Positions 26,522-35,864 of a stretch of 64,000 bases of DNA are shown one piece after another (within the stretch, counting starts at the first letter, position 1; the number at the start of each line of letters is the position of its first letter). Below the pieces are notes generated by a model that saw only the letters and a list, made by a program, of their open reading frames with translations, was not told the DNA's origin and searched no databases. The position numbers and the translations under genes are program-made. The DNA comes from Hyphomicrobiales bacterium. GTDB taxonomy: Bacteria > Pseudomonadota > Alphaproteobacteria > Rhizobiales > Methylopilaceae. The DNA lies in assembly GCA_022842205.1 (NCBI GenBank), contig JALHQA010000008.1, forward strand, positions 79,017 through 143,016, given 5' to 3'.

Positions 26522-27181
26522 GTGGGGCGCCTTTTCCTGGCGCTGTCGATCGTCGCGGCAGCCGCATTCTTTTATGTCGATGCGAGGGCGCCGCTCGATC
26601 CCGCAAAGCCGCCGCATGTCTTCACGCCCATCCAGCTTGGCCTGATGCGGATCTTTCCGGACCGCTGCCCGGCGGCGCTGGCGCGCGCGGAGGGGGTGAG
26701 CTTCACGCCCGCGCCGCGGCCGGTCGAGAACGGCTGCGGCCACCCCGACGGCGTCTCCATCACGCGTTCCGGCGTGTCCTATGGCGGCAGCGTTCTCCTG
26801 CGCTGTCCGGCGGCGGTCGCGCTGATCATGTGGGAGCGGCACGAACTCCAGCCCGCTGCCCAGAAGCATTTCGGGAGTACGGTCAGCTCGGTCCAGACCT
26901 TCGGCACCTATTCATGCCGCAACGTGTATGGACGGGAGGAAGCCCGGCGATCGCAGCACGCCACCGCCAATGCCATCGACATCGCGGGCATCACACTTGC
27001 CGGAGGGCAAAACATCAGCGTACTGCGCGACTGGCGGGATGAGGGCGCGGGCGGCGCGTTCCTGCGCGATATACGCGATGGCGCCTGCCGCATGTTCGGC
27101 GCAGTGCTCTCGCCGGACTACAACGCCGCGCACGCCAACCACTTCCATTTCGATATGGGCCGCTGGATGACGTGCCGATGA
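26522..27181 (+). CDS. Extensin-like family protein
   Basis: A 219-residue exported or membrane-anchored protein. GTG 26522 is the first usable start after the in-frame stop at 26438. A hydrophobic segment lies at residues 3-18. The Extensin-like C-terminal domain holds conserved cysteines, RSQHATANAIDIAGITL and HANHFHFDMGRWMTC, whose His/Asp pattern resembles zinc D,D-peptidases. A cell-wall function is inferred, not shown. Confidence 0.8.
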   Translation: MGRLFLALSIVAAAAFFYVDARAPLDPAKPPHVFTPIQLGLMRIFPDRCPAALARAEGVSFTPAPRPVENGCGHPDGVSITRSGVSYGGSVLLRCPAAVALIMWERHELQPAAQKHFGSTVSSVQTFGTYSCRNVYGREEARRSQHATANAIDIAGITLAGGQNISVLRDWRDEGAGGAFLRDIRDGACRMFGAVLSPDYNAAHANHFHFDMGRWMTCR

Positions 27182-27646
27182 TCAGCCGTGCGGATTATCG
27201 GCCGGATTGCCGTTGATGTCAGTCCAGATGTCGTCCGGCAGCGAGCGGTCGCGGGTGCAGATCCGGGCGTGATCGGGACAGGTGATCACATCAATGGGTG
27301 CACGCGTGCCCATCACTAGGCATCGCGTGTCCGCATCGCTGCGGTTCTCAAGATAATGACCGACCGGAACGCCCGCTTTGAACGTCGCGGCATCGCCGGG
27401 CTTGAGCAGCGTTTCGGCGTCGCCTTCGATCAGTGTGATCTCCCCATTCAGCACATAGACCATTTCGTCCTCCGCGCTGTGCCAGTGCTTCAGCGAAGTG
27501 CGTGAGCCAGGCGGAAGGATCTCGATCAACGCGCCGAACTGTGTCAGGCCGCCCGCCTCGCTGATCCACAAGGAACGTGCTGCGCCGCAGATATCGTCAT
27601 CGGGTCGGAGCTCTTCGACAAAACGGTCCGGTGTGAAGGCGGGCAT
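27182..27646 (-). CDS. Cupin-domain protein
   Basis: A 154-residue single-domain cupin. Motif 1 is in SLKHWHSAEDEMVYVLNGEITL (metal-binding His-His-Glu), motif 2 in GDAATFKAGVPVGHYLENRS. A C-terminal extension with CPDHARICTRD lies beyond the barrel. Such proteins bind a metal, but the substrate is not predictable. The stop codon abuts the end of the convergent extensin gene. Confidence 0.82.
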   Translation of the reverse strand: MPAFTPDRFVEELRPDDDICGAARSLWISEAGGLTQFGALIEILPPGSRTSLKHWHSAEDEMVYVLNGEITLIEGDAETLLKPGDAATFKAGVPVGHYLENRSDADTRCLVMGTRAPIDVITCPDHARICTRDRSLPDDIWTDINGNPADNPHG

Positions 27647-27674
27647 GAATGACTCCGGGTTTTGAGGAGTCGTT

Positions 27675-28313
27675 CTAGAACTTCGCGTGCGCCCTGTCGC
27701 CCCACACCGCCTTCAGTTTCGCCTCGCGGCGGCAGCCGACGAGATAGGCGTTGTAGTGCGCCGCGTTGGTCTTCGCGAAATCCTGATGTTCGGGGCCTGC
27801 GGCGGTAAAGTCGGAAGCATTGCGGATTTCGGTCATCACGTCCTTGCCGAGTTCGGCGGCGACGTCCTTTTTCGACGCTTCGGCCAGCGCACGCTGCTGC
27901 GGCGTATGGGCGAAGACCGCCGTCTGATATTGCGAGCCGTAATCGCAGAACTGGCCGGCCGGATCGGTCGGGTCGATGTCATGCCAGAAAATGTCGAGCA
28001 GTTTCTCGTAGGAGATCTTTGCAGGATCGTAGGTCACCTGCACCGCTTCGAGATGGCCCGTGCCGCCGGCGACGACCTGCTTGTAGGTCGGGTTCTTTGC
28101 CTTGCCGCCCATGAAGCCCGAGACGGCCGAGATGACGCCCGGCTTGCCGTCGAAGGCCTTCTCGATCGACCAGAAGCAGCCGCCGGCAAAGGTCGCGGTC
28201 GCGGATTTCGAATCTTCCTGGGCCTCGGCGGTGCGGATTTCGAACAGGCCGCCGGTTCCGGCAACGGTCAGGGCGAACAGCGCGGCGCGGACAAAGGGCG
28301 GAATGTGCAGCAT
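27675..28313 (-). CDS. msrA: Exported peptide-methionine (S)-S-oxide reductase
   Basis: A 212-residue MsrA preceded by a signal peptide (hydrophobic 8-24, likely cleavage near AEA-Q at 31-32), so it probably repairs oxidised methionine outside the cytoplasm. The active-site motif is GGCFWSIEKAF with catalytic Cys46. GGTGHLEAVQVTYDP and the FWHDIDPTDPAGQFCDYGSQYQ block are intact. A resolving Cys is probably the one in YLVGCRREAKL. No msrB is adjacent. Confidence 0.93.
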   Translation of the reverse strand: MLHIPPFVRAALFALTVAGTGGLFEIRTAEAQEDSKSATATFAGGCFWSIEKAFDGKPGVISAVSGFMGGKAKNPTYKQVVAGGTGHLEAVQVTYDPAKISYEKLLDIFWHDIDPTDPAGQFCDYGSQYQTAVFAHTPQQRALAEASKKDVAAELGKDVMTEIRNASDFTAAGPEHQDFAKTNAAHYNAYLVGCRREAKLKAVWGDRAHAKF

Positions 28314-28391
28314 GGGAACTCCGGCATTGGGACGCCATAAGCTACGCAGAATAGTGGCGGGCGGACGCCGTGCTGTCTCACTTCGCCGTGA

Positions 28392-28772
28392 TCATCTCGC
28401 GCCGCCCGGCCAGAACAGCCACAGCAGCCAGCCCGCGGTGGCGATCCAGATCAGGACGATCAGAAGCCCGCCGCTCCTGCTGGCGGGCTTTTCCGCGATT
28501 TTCAGGGCGGCGGCACGATGCTCGGCCATGATCGCCGGGTCGATCAGTTTGACGAGGCCGAGGATCGCCAGCGGCAGCAGGATGATCTCGTCGAGATAGC
28601 CGAGGACCGGGATGAAATCTGGAATGAGGTCGATGGGCGACAGCGCATAGGCGGCAACCAGAGCCGCCAGCATTTTGATCCAGAACGGCACGCGCGGGTC
28701 GCGCGCCGCGAGCCACAGCGCCACGACATCGCGGCGGATAAGCCTCGCCCAGTCTTTCAGCCGGGCGAGCAC
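28392..28772 (-). CDS. DUF1232 / YkvA family membrane protein
   Basis: A 126-residue protein with the core FWIKMLAALVAAYALSPIDLIPDFIPVLGYLDEIILLPLAILGLVKLI typical of YkvA, plus a C-terminal hydrophobic helix (about 100-120). Function is unknown. It lies 3 bp after the acs stop codon and is almost certainly cotranscribed with acs. Confidence 0.85.
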   Translation of the reverse strand: MLARLKDWARLIRRDVVALWLAARDPRVPFWIKMLAALVAAYALSPIDLIPDFIPVLGYLDEIILLPLAILGLVKLIDPAIMAEHRAAALKIAEKPASRSGGLLIVLIWIATAGWLLWLFWPGGAR

Positions 28773-28775
28773 GGT

Positions 28776-30725
28776 CTATTCCGCGGGCTGACGGTTGGCG
28801 CGGTTCTGCACGAGGTCGTCGACGACGGCCGGATCGGCGAGGGTCGTCGTGTCGCCGAGATTGCCGAAATCGTCCTCGGCGATCTTGCGCAGGATGCGCC
28901 GCATGATCTTGCCGGAGCGCGTCTTCGGCAGGCCGGGCGCGAACTGGATGAGATCGGGTGATGCGATCGGCCCGATTTCCTTGCGCACCCACTGCACGAG
29001 CTCCTTCTTCAGCTCGTCCGTACCGTTCTCTCCGGCCATCAGCGTCACGTAGGCGTAGATGCCCTGGCCCTTGATGCTGTGCGGATAACCGACGACCGCG
29101 GCCTCCGAGACTTTCGGGTGGGAAACGAGCGCGCTCTCGACCTCGGCGGTGCCGAGCCGGTGTCCGGACACGTTGAGAACGTCATCGACGCGGCCGGTGA
29201 TCCAGTAATAGCCGTCCTCGTCGCGGCGGCAGCCGTCGCCGGTGAAATATGTGTTCGGATAGGCGGAGAAATAGGTCTCCATGAAACGCTGATGATCGCC
29301 ATAGACCGTGCGCATCTGGCCCGGCCAGCTGTCTGTAATGACGAGATTGCCGGCACCCGCGCCCTCGATCACTTTGCCCTCCGCATCGACGATTTCGGGC
29401 TTCACGCCGAAAAACGGGGTCGTTGCGGAACCGGGCTTCAGCGGCGTTGCGCCCGGCAGCGGCGTGATCAGGTGGCCGCCGGTCTCGGTCTGCCACCATG
29501 TGTCGATCACGGGACAACGGCTGTCGCCGACGACGCGGTAATACCATTCCCAGGCTTCCGGATTGATCGGCTCGCCGACGGTTGCGAGAAGCCTGAGCGA
29601 TTTGCGGCTCGTCTTCTTCACCGGCTCGTCACCCGCGCCCATCAGCGCACGGATGGCGGTCGGCGCGGTGTAGAAGATGTTGACCTTGTGCTTGTCGACG
29701 ACCTCCCAGAAACGGGATGTCGTCGGATAGTTCGGCACGCCCTCGAACATCAGCGTCGTCGCGCCGTTGGCGAGCGGTCCATAAAGCACATACGAGTGGC
29801 CCGTCACCCAGCCGACATCGGCGGTGCACCAGTAGATGTCGCCGTCGTGGTAATCGAACGACATCTGGTGGGTGAAGCTGGCGAAGACGAGATAGCCGCC
29901 CGTCGTGTGCAGCACGCCCTTGGGCTTTCCGGTCGAGCCCGACGTATAGAGGATGAACAGCGGGTCTTCCGCGTTCATTTCTTCGGCCGGGCAGTCGCCG
30001 GGGGCGTCCTTCGACAGCGCGTGATACCAGTGGTCGCGGCCGGATGTCATCGCGACATCCGCGCCGGTGTGGCGCACGACCACGACGGATTTCACGCCGG
30101 CGCATTTGTCCAGCGCCGCGTCGATATTGGCTTTCAGCGGAATCTTGCGGCCGCCGCGCACGCCCTCGTCGGCGGTTATGACGAATTCGGATTTGCAATC
30201 GTCGATACGGCCGGCAATCGAATCCGGCGAGAATCCGCCGAACACCACCGAATGCACGGCGCCGATACGCGTGCAGGCCAGCATCGCATAGGCGGCTTCG
30301 GGGATCATCGGCATGTAGATCGTGACGCGGTCGCCCTTCTTCACGCCTTGCGCCTTCAGCACATTGGCGAAGCGGCAGGTCTCCTCGAACAGTTCGCGAT
30401 AGGTGATCTTGCGCACCGCACCGTTCGGATCGTCCGGCTCGAAGATGATGGCGATCTGGTCGCCGCGCTTCTCGAGATGGCGGTCGACGCAATTGGCCGA
30501 GACGTTGAGGGCGCCATCCTCGTACCATTTGATCAAGACCTTGCCGGGAGCAAAACTCGTATTTTTCACTTTGGTGAAGGGCTTGATCCAGTCGAGCCGC
30601 TTGCCTACCTCGCCCCAGAATCCGTCCGGATCGGAAATGGAGCGCTGATAGAGCTTTTTGTATTCGCCGGCATCGACAAAGGCGCGCTGGGCCCAATCGG
30701 ATGTGACGGGATGAATCTCGGCCAT
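28776..30725 (-). CDS. acs: Acetyl-CoA synthetase (AMP-forming)
   Basis: A 649-residue enzyme that activates acetate to acetyl-CoA through acetyl-AMP. The full set of ANL motifs is visible: P-loop-like [19 protein letters not shown] (near 263-281), [44 protein letters not shown], and the C-terminal acetylation-site lysine in [17 protein letters not shown]. Length matches Acs. A DUF1232 gene follows directly, and a DUF1761 gene lies upstream in the same direction. Confidence 0.97.
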   Translation of the reverse strand: MAEIHPVTSDWAQRAFVDAGEYKKLYQRSISDPDGFWGEVGKRLDWIKPFTKVKNTSFAPGKVLIKWYEDGALNVSANCVDRHLEKRGDQIAIIFEPDDPNGAVRKITYRELFEETCRFANVLKAQGVKKGDRVTIYMPMIPEAAYAMLACTRIGAVHSVVFGGFSPDSIAGRIDDCKSEFVITADEGVRGGRKIPLKANIDAALDKCAGVKSVVVVRHTGADVAMTSGRDHWYHALSKDAPGDCPAEEMNAEDPLFILYTSGSTGKPKGVLHTTGGYLVFASFTHQMSFDYHDGDIYWCTADVGWVTGHSYVLYGPLANGATTLMFEGVPNYPTTSRFWEVVDKHKVNIFYTAPTAIRALMGAGDEPVKKTSRKSLRLLATVGEPINPEAWEWYYRVVGDSRCPVIDTWWQTETGGHLITPLPGATPLKPGSATTPFFGVKPEIVDAEGKVIEGAGAGNLVITDSWPGQMRTVYGDHQRFMETYFSAYPNTYFTGDGCRRDEDGYYWITGRVDDVLNVSGHRLGTAEVESALVSHPKVSEAAVVGYPHSIKGQGIYAYVTLMAGENGTDELKKELVQWVRKEIGPIASPDLIQFAPGLPKTRSGKIMRRILRKIAEDDFGNLGDTTTLADPAVVDDLVQNRANRQPAE

Positions 30726-30812
30726 TTTTCCTCCGCGCGCCCGGTCTTGGATTCGGGTCTCTTTCTGTCCCCGATTATGGCAAGGGGAGCCAGTGAGGCA
30801 AGCAGACGAAGG

Positions 30813-31223
30813 TCAGACGCCGAACAGACCGATGACAAGGCCCTGAACCACGAGAACCGCCAGCCAATGGCCGGAGTCGATCGCGGTGAGCCTCCAGGGG
30901 CGCCCGGGAAAGGCATTGTTGGTTGCGATTGTGGTGACGACGAAGCCGAGCCAGGCCAATGCTCCCGCGCAAATGCCGTTCGCAATGTTCACCTCGCCGA
31001 AGCGGCCGATGAACACCGCCAGCACCCACGCCATCATCGCATTGGCGATGATCGAGACGATGAACGGCACTGCCGAAGCGCCCTTGCCGCTCATCTCCGT
31101 GGGATCGATGCCGACGGCTTTCAGCCACGGCTTCCCGAACAGCACGGTGTACCAGACGGCGCCCGTGGCAAATCCGGCGATGGTCGCGACCAGCACGGCG
31201 AGATAGTTGACGGTAAAGTTCAT
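30813..31223 (-). CDS. DUF1761 family membrane protein
   Basis: A 136-residue protein with four hydrophobic segments. The family start NYLAVLVATIAGFATGAVWYTVLFGKPWLKAVG and the second half FVVTTIATNNAFPGRPWRLTAIDSGHWL identify DUF1761. Function is unknown. It lies 87 bp upstream of acs on the same strand and may share its promoter. Confidence 0.83.
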   Translation of the reverse strand: MNFTVNYLAVLVATIAGFATGAVWYTVLFGKPWLKAVGIDPTEMSGKGASAVPFIVSIIANAMMAWVLAVFIGRFGEVNIANGICAGALAWLGFVVTTIATNNAFPGRPWRLTAIDSGHWLAVLVVQGLVIGLFGV

Positions 31224-31269
31224 TGCGTTCTCCCGCGGGAGAGGCTAGCGGGGCCGCCGGAAAAGGAAA

Positions 31270-31587
31270 GCCCAGGCTCCGGCGCTGCGGGCGCGCGTTA
31301 CCCCTGCTACAGGGTGCGCACACCGGCGAACTACGGGCCTGGGCGATTCTGCCCGAACCAGAAGGCTGTTTCTAGAAAACAGCCGGAGTAGACCGGAGGA
31401 GTACATCCGTCCGTCCGGTCGCTTCGCCAGCTGCTCAGTCGATGAGACCGAGGCGGCGATGCCTCGCTGTCTGGTTGGGTTTCGCTGATATGGGGGCTAT
31501 CAGCGCGGTTACAAGGGGCAACATGCAGCCCCGGCCCGAATGGCCCGGACGAACCGAACCAGTCATCCTGTGATGATGCAGGTTTTT
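31270..31587 (+). ncRNA. Helix-rich intergenic region, possible non-coding RNA
   Basis: This gap has no plausible gene but many perfect helices: 31270-31276/31338-31344 (7 bp), 31364-31371/31377-31384 (8 bp), 31391-31397/31414-31420 (7 bp), 31449-31454/31461-31466 (6 bp), 31483-31490/31498-31505 (8 bp), and 31515-31519/31528-31532. An outer stem 31471-31481/31552-31562 encloses the last helices. A short CCTG/CAGG stem and five Ts (31583-31587) would end a plus-strand transcript. I do not recognise it as RNase P, tmRNA, SRP or 6S RNA. Strand and ends are inferred. Confidence 0.42.
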
Positions 31588-31611
31588 AGTGACCGATTTA
31601 TGAAGGACGGC

Positions 31612-32031
31612 TCACTCCGTCACGCCGGCCATCTTGCAGACGATCTTCCATTCGTCCGCCGTGACTGGCTGTACTGACAGCCGCGCCGACGTCACGAGCG
31701 CCATCTTGGCGAGTTTCGGCGTGTCCTTGACCTGCGCAAGGGTGACGGGTTTTGGCACGTCCCTCACGGCACGGATATCGACGCATTCCCACTGGCCGGT
31801 CGTGTCGGTCGAATCCGGATGGGCGAGCTTGCAGACCTCGACGATGCCGACAACGTCCTTCGTCGCATTGGAATGATAGAAAAAGCCGCGGTCGCCGATC
31901 TTCATCTGGCGCATATTGTTGCGCGCAAGGTAATTGCGCACGCCGTCCCATTCCTGTCCGGCCTTGCCCTTCTTCTTCAAATCGTCGAACGAAAAGACGT
32001 CGGGTTCGGACTTGAACAGCCAGTACTGCAT
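31612..32031 (-). CDS. EVE domain protein
   Basis: A 139-residue single-domain protein matching the EVE fold (PUA-like, thought to read modified nucleobases): MQYWLFKSEPDVFSFDDL, WDGVRNYLARNNMRQMKIGDRGFFYHSN and VVGIVEVCKLAHPDSTD. The binding target is unknown. It begins at the base next to the gpsA stop, so it is the last gene of the tsaD-gpsA-EVE run. Many relatives have a YCII gene between EVE and gpsA; here it is absent. Confidence 0.92.
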   Translation of the reverse strand: MQYWLFKSEPDVFSFDDLKKKGKAGQEWDGVRNYLARNNMRQMKIGDRGFFYHSNATKDVVGIVEVCKLAHPDSTDTTGQWECVDIRAVRDVPKPVTLAQVKDTPKLAKMALVTSARLSVQPVTADEWKIVCKMAGVTE

Positions 32032-33012
32032 TCATTCCTCCGCCGTCAGCGGCCGGGCGAGCAGCGTCTCCACGGCCTCGCCCACCGAAATCGTGCGTTC
32101 CAGGACATCCCGCACCGCGCTCGCGATGGGCATGTCGACACCATTCTTTTCGCCGAGCTCGGCCAGCGCTTCGGCCGTGAAAGCGCCTTCCGCCAGCTTG
32201 TCATTCGGCGCCTCGCCGCGGCCGATGGCCATGCCATAGGAGAAATTGCGCGATTGCGGCGATGTCGCCGTCAATACGAGATCGCCGAGGCCCGACAGGC
32301 CCATCAGCGTTTCGGGCCGCGCGCCGAGCGCCGCGCCGAAGCGGCGGAGTTCCGCAAAGCCGCGGGCGATGAACGCCGCGCCGGCGCTCTGGCCGAGATT
32401 GCGCCCGGCGGCGATGCCGGCGCCGATTGCGAGCACGTTCTTGGCCGCGCCGCCGATCTCGACACCGAGCACATCGTCGGAATGATAGAGGCGCAGTCCC
32501 GGCGAGGCGAGGGCGCGGCCGATATCGGCGGCGAGCCATTCGTCCTGTGCCGCGATGGTGACGGCCGCCGGAAGCCCGCGCGCCACTTCCGCGGCGAAGC
32601 TCGGACCGGACAGTGCGGCCGCCGGATTGCGCGGCAGCATCTCCTTGAGGATTTGCGACATGAAAGCGAGCGTTCCGCGCTCGATGCCCTTGGCGCAGGA
32701 GATGGCGGGCGCGCCGGGTTTCAGATACGCGCCGGCGACGGCCAGCGTCTCGCGCATATATTGCGCGGGCACGGCAATCAGCACGGCGTCCGCCGACGCA
32801 ATGTCGGCAATATCCGAAGTCGGCGTCACGCGGTCGTGCAATGGCACGTCCGGCAGGTAGCGCGTATTGACGCGATCGCGCTTGAGCGAATCGGCCTGCG
32901 CCGTGTCGATCTCCCACATGACGACGTCGCGTCCGGCGCGGGAGGCGGCATTGGCGAGCGCGGTACCCCACGCGCCGCCGCCGAGTACGGCGATCGAGGC
33001 GAACGAGGTCAT
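32032..33012 (-). CDS. gpsA: NAD(P)H glycerol-3-phosphate dehydrogenase
   Basis: A 326-residue enzyme reducing dihydroxyacetone phosphate to sn-glycerol-3-phosphate for phospholipids. The Rossmann motif is [16 protein letters not shown] (9-24), with the second nucleotide segment near [10 protein letters not shown], the catalytic Lys in [12 protein letters not shown], and the C-terminal [17 protein letters not shown] and [11 protein letters not shown]. Its start overlaps the tsaD stop by 4 bases. Confidence 0.96.
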   Translation of the reverse strand: MTSFASIAVLGGGAWGTALANAASRAGRDVVMWEIDTAQADSLKRDRVNTRYLPDVPLHDRVTPTSDIADIASADAVLIAVPAQYMRETLAVAGAYLKPGAPAISCAKGIERGTLAFMSQILKEMLPRNPAAALSGPSFAAEVARGLPAAVTIAAQDEWLAADIGRALASPGLRLYHSDDVLGVEIGGAAKNVLAIGAGIAAGRNLGQSAGAAFIARGFAELRRFGAALGARPETLMGLSGLGDLVLTATSPQSRNFSYGMAIGRGEAPNDKLAEGAFTAEALAELGEKNGVDMPIASAVRDVLERTISVGEAVETLLARPLTAEE

Positions 33013-34064
33013 GCGCGCGCTCCCGGTGCTGCGGCGTTCTCATCAAGCGGCCAGCGCGCGCGCGGCGCGAAGCTCAAGGGATCGCGCAGGCCCATCGACA
33101 GGCGCTCCAGCCCGGCCCAGGCGATCATCGCGCCGTTGTCGCCGCACAATTGAAGGGGCGGCGCCAGCATCGGAATCCTGAAGTGATCGCTGAGCCGCTG
33201 AAGCCCCTCGCGCAGCGCCATATTGGCCGCAACGCCGCCAGCGACAACGAGCGCGGTCGGCTGCCCATACCGCGTCTTGAACTGCGACAGCGCGACGCGA
33301 ACCCTGTCCAGCACCATGTCGAGTACCGCGGCCTGGAATCCGGCGCAGAGATCGGCAACATCCTTGTCGTTCAGCGGAGCGGTCCTTTCGGCTTCGATGC
33401 GCACGGCGGTCTTCAGGCCCGACAGCGAGAAATTCGGTTCCGGCCGGCCGACCATCGGGCGCGGGAAGGCAAAGCGCTCCGGATTGCCGTTCGTTGCCAG
33501 CCGTTCCACCGCCGGCCCGCCCGGATAGCCGAGCCCGAGAAGTTTTGCGACCTTGTCAAACGCCTCGCCGATGGCGTCGTCGATTGTCGTCCCGAGCCGG
33601 GTGTATTTCCCGACGCCCTCGACCGCGACCAGCTGCGAATGCCCGCCCGATGCGAGCAGAAGGAGATAGGGGAACTGCACATTGTCCGTCAGGCGCGCCG
33701 TCAGCGCGTGGCCCTCGAGATGGTTGATGGCGAGGAAGGGGCGTCCCGCGGCGAAGGCGATGGCTTTCGCCGTTGTCAGGCCGACGATGACGCCGCCGAT
33801 CAGGCCCGGCCCGCCGGCTGCCGCCACGCCGTCGATCTGGTTGATAGTGAGATCGGCGCTCTGCATGGCCTGGGCGACGATGCGGTCGACAGCATCGACA
33901 TGGGCGCGCGAGGCGATTTCCGGCACGACGCCGCCATAGGCCGCGTGGCGCTTGGCCTGGGACAGGATGGCATTGGACAGGATGCGTCCGGAGCCGTCGG
34001 GAAGGCGCTCCACAACGGCGGCGGCCGTTTCGTCGCAGGTTGTCTCGATGCCGAGCACGCGCAT
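33009..34064 (-). CDS. tsaD: tRNA N6-threonylcarbamoyladenosine transferase TsaD
   Basis: A 351-residue protein of the t6A37 pathway. It starts with [17 protein letters not shown] and has the metal site [11 protein letters not shown] (H-x3-H) near 112-122, then [29 protein letters not shown] and [13 protein letters not shown] near the C-terminus are also present. It is divergent from hemC across 109 bp and overlaps gpsA downstream. Confidence 0.97.
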   Translation of the reverse strand: MRVLGIETTCDETAAAVVERLPDGSGRILSNAILSQAKRHAAYGGVVPEIASRAHVDAVDRIVAQAMQSADLTINQIDGVAAAGGPGLIGGVIVGLTTAKAIAFAAGRPFLAINHLEGHALTARLTDNVQFPYLLLLASGGHSQLVAVEGVGKYTRLGTTIDDAIGEAFDKVAKLLGLGYPGGPAVERLATNGNPERFAFPRPMVGRPEPNFSLSGLKTAVRIEAERTAPLNDKDVADLCAGFQAAVLDMVLDRVRVALSQFKTRYGQPTALVVAGGVAANMALREGLQRLSDHFRIPMLAPPLQLCGDNGAMIAWAGLERLSMGLRDPLSFAPRARWPLDENAAAPGARA

Positions 34065-34173
34065 AACAGGTTCCAGATAAGGTAAGCCGCATTCCCGAGG
34101 TTTCGGGAAGCGCTGTCACCCTATAATCTCGGGTGCCGCCCCGCCACAACCAAGACCAGGCCCCGAACACCCT

Positions 34174-35103
34174 ATGACAGCTCCTTTTCTCCGCATCGGC
34201 ACGCGCGGATCGCCGCTCGCGCTGTGGCAGGCCCGCGCGGTGCGGAGCGCTCTCTCCGCGGCGCATGCGGTCTCCGAGGAGGAGATCGAGATCCTCGTGA
34301 TACGCACCTCTGGCGATCAGGTGCATGACCGCCCGCTGGCCGATGTCGGCGGCAAGGGCCTGTTCACCAAGGAAATCGAGGAGGCGCTGCTCGACGGCCG
34401 GGTCGATCTTGCCGTTCATTCGGCCAAGGATGTTCCGACCTTTTTGCCGGAGGGCCTTGGTCTCGCCGCCTGCCTTCCGCGCGCCGATGTGCGCGATGCG
34501 CTGATCGCGCCGGAATACAAGACTTTGGGCGCGCTGCCGGTCGGCGCGGTGGTCGGCACGGCGTCGGTGCGCCGCTCCGCGCTGGTGAAACGGCTGCGGC
34601 CGGATCTCAAAACCGTGCTTCTGCGCGGCAATGTCGAAACGCGGTTGAGGCGCGTCGAAGCCGGCGAGATGCAGGCGACATTGCTGGCGCTGGCCGGATT
34701 GACGCGGCTCGGGCTCGAAACCCATGCCACGGAAATCTTCGACGTCGAAACCTTTCTGCCGGCCTGCGGGCAGGGCGCGGTCGCCATCGAAATCCGCAGC
34801 GCTGACATGGGGGCATCGACTCGCGTTTCCGCCATCGACCATCGCGATACCTCGCTTGCGCTCGCCGCCGAGCGCGCGATGCTCGGCGTGCTCGACGGCT
34901 CGTGCAGGACGCCCATTGCCGGCCATGCGAAGCTGTCGGGTGATGTTCTGGCGCTTGAGGGTCTCGTCGTCGCGCCGGACGGTTCCGATGTATGGACGGT
35001 GACGCGGCAGGGGCCGGCCTCCGAAGCCGAAGCCGTCGGGCGCGAGGCGGGCGAGGAGCTTCTCGCCCGTGTGCCGCGCGGCATCATCGCGGAGGGCGTC
35101 TGA
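34174..35103 (+). CDS. hemC: Porphobilinogen deaminase
   Basis: A 309-residue hydroxymethylbilane synthase. IGTRGSPLALWQARAV at the start, DVGGKGLFTKEIEEALLDGRVDLAVHSAKDVPT, and the dipyrromethane cofactor cysteine in LDGSCRTPIAGHA are all present. hemD follows with a 1-base TGATG overlap, so the two steps from porphobilinogen to uroporphyrinogen III are translationally coupled. Confidence 0.97.
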   Translation: MTAPFLRIGTRGSPLALWQARAVRSALSAAHAVSEEEIEILVIRTSGDQVHDRPLADVGGKGLFTKEIEEALLDGRVDLAVHSAKDVPTFLPEGLGLAACLPRADVRDALIAPEYKTLGALPVGAVVGTASVRRSALVKRLRPDLKTVLLRGNVETRLRRVEAGEMQATLLALAGLTRLGLETHATEIFDVETFLPACGQGAVAIEIRSADMGASTRVSAIDHRDTSLALAAERAMLGVLDGSCRTPIAGHAKLSGDVLALEGLVVAPDGSDVWTVTRQGPASEAEAVGREAGEELLARVPRGIIAEGV

Positions 35104-35804
35104 TGGCCGTTCTCGTCACCCGCCCGGAAGAGGCCGCGCGCCGCACCGCCGAGCGTCTCGAAGCGCTTGGCTTCGAGGTCGTGCGCGCGCCGCTGCTTGA
35201 GCTTGAATTCACGGTTCCCGAAACGCTTGCCGGTGACGGGCTTCTCGACGGCGTCATCGTCACATCGGCGAACGGCGCCCATGCCGTTGCCGGACACCCG
35301 CATCTTTCGCGCCTGACAAAACTTCCCGTATGGACGGTCGGGTCTCGGACTACAGACGCCGCCATAAAGATCGGCTTCGGCCCGCCCGCGTTCGAGGCGC
35401 TGGACGCCGTTGCCCTCGGCTTACGCCTGTCCGAAGAGCCGCCGCTGCGCCTGCTCTATCTCGCCGCCGAGCAGCGCTCGGGCGATTTTTCCCGCCTGGC
35501 GCCGAAACACGAGGTCGATATACGCGTCGTCTATCGCGCGCTGGCGAAAACGGAGTTCCCTGTGGATGCCGCGGCGGCGCTGAGCGCCGGGCGCATCAGC
35601 GAGGTGCTGCATTATTCCCGGCGTCTTGCAGAGACTTATGTGGCGCTGGCGGGCGCCGCCGGTCTCGCCGGGGCGGCCTTGCGTCCGCGCCAGCTCTGCC
35701 TGTCGGACCAGGTCGCTGAACCGCTGCGCCGGGCCGGAGCCGCCGGTATCGAAGTGGCGTCGTCTCCGCGCGAAGACGATTTGCTAACGCTTCTCGGGGC
35801 CTGA
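35103..35804 (+). CDS. hemD: Uroporphyrinogen-III synthase
   Basis: A 233-residue enzyme that cyclises and inverts ring D of hydroxymethylbilane. This family is poorly conserved. Visible hallmarks are the start VLVTRPEEAARRTAERLEALGFEVVRAPLLEL, DGVIVTSANGAHAV and the C-terminal CLSDQVAEPLRRAG. Identification rests partly on the overlap with hemC and the following mitofilin-like gene, as in most rhizobia. Confidence 0.9.
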   Translation: MAVLVTRPEEAARRTAERLEALGFEVVRAPLLELEFTVPETLAGDGLLDGVIVTSANGAHAVAGHPHLSRLTKLPVWTVGSRTTDAAIKIGFGPPAFEALDAVALGLRLSEEPPLRLLYLAAEQRSGDFSRLAPKHEVDIRVVYRALAKTEFPVDAAAALSAGRISEVLHYSRRLAETYVALAGAAGLAGAALRPRQLCLSDQVAEPLRRAGAAGIEVASSPREDDLLTLLGA

Positions 35805-35864
35805 TTGCTCGCCAACCGTCGGGCGGGGCGTTAGATAAGACTGGCTGATTCAGGAGCGAGTGTG

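Noticed and set aside
31224..31611. tmRNA, RNase P, SRP or 6S RNA in the gap upstream of the EVE gene
   Set aside because: I looked on both strands for a tag-like coding sequence, a tRNA-like T arm, the RNase P GAGGAAAGTC core and the SRP tetraloop region and found none, so no known class was assigned.
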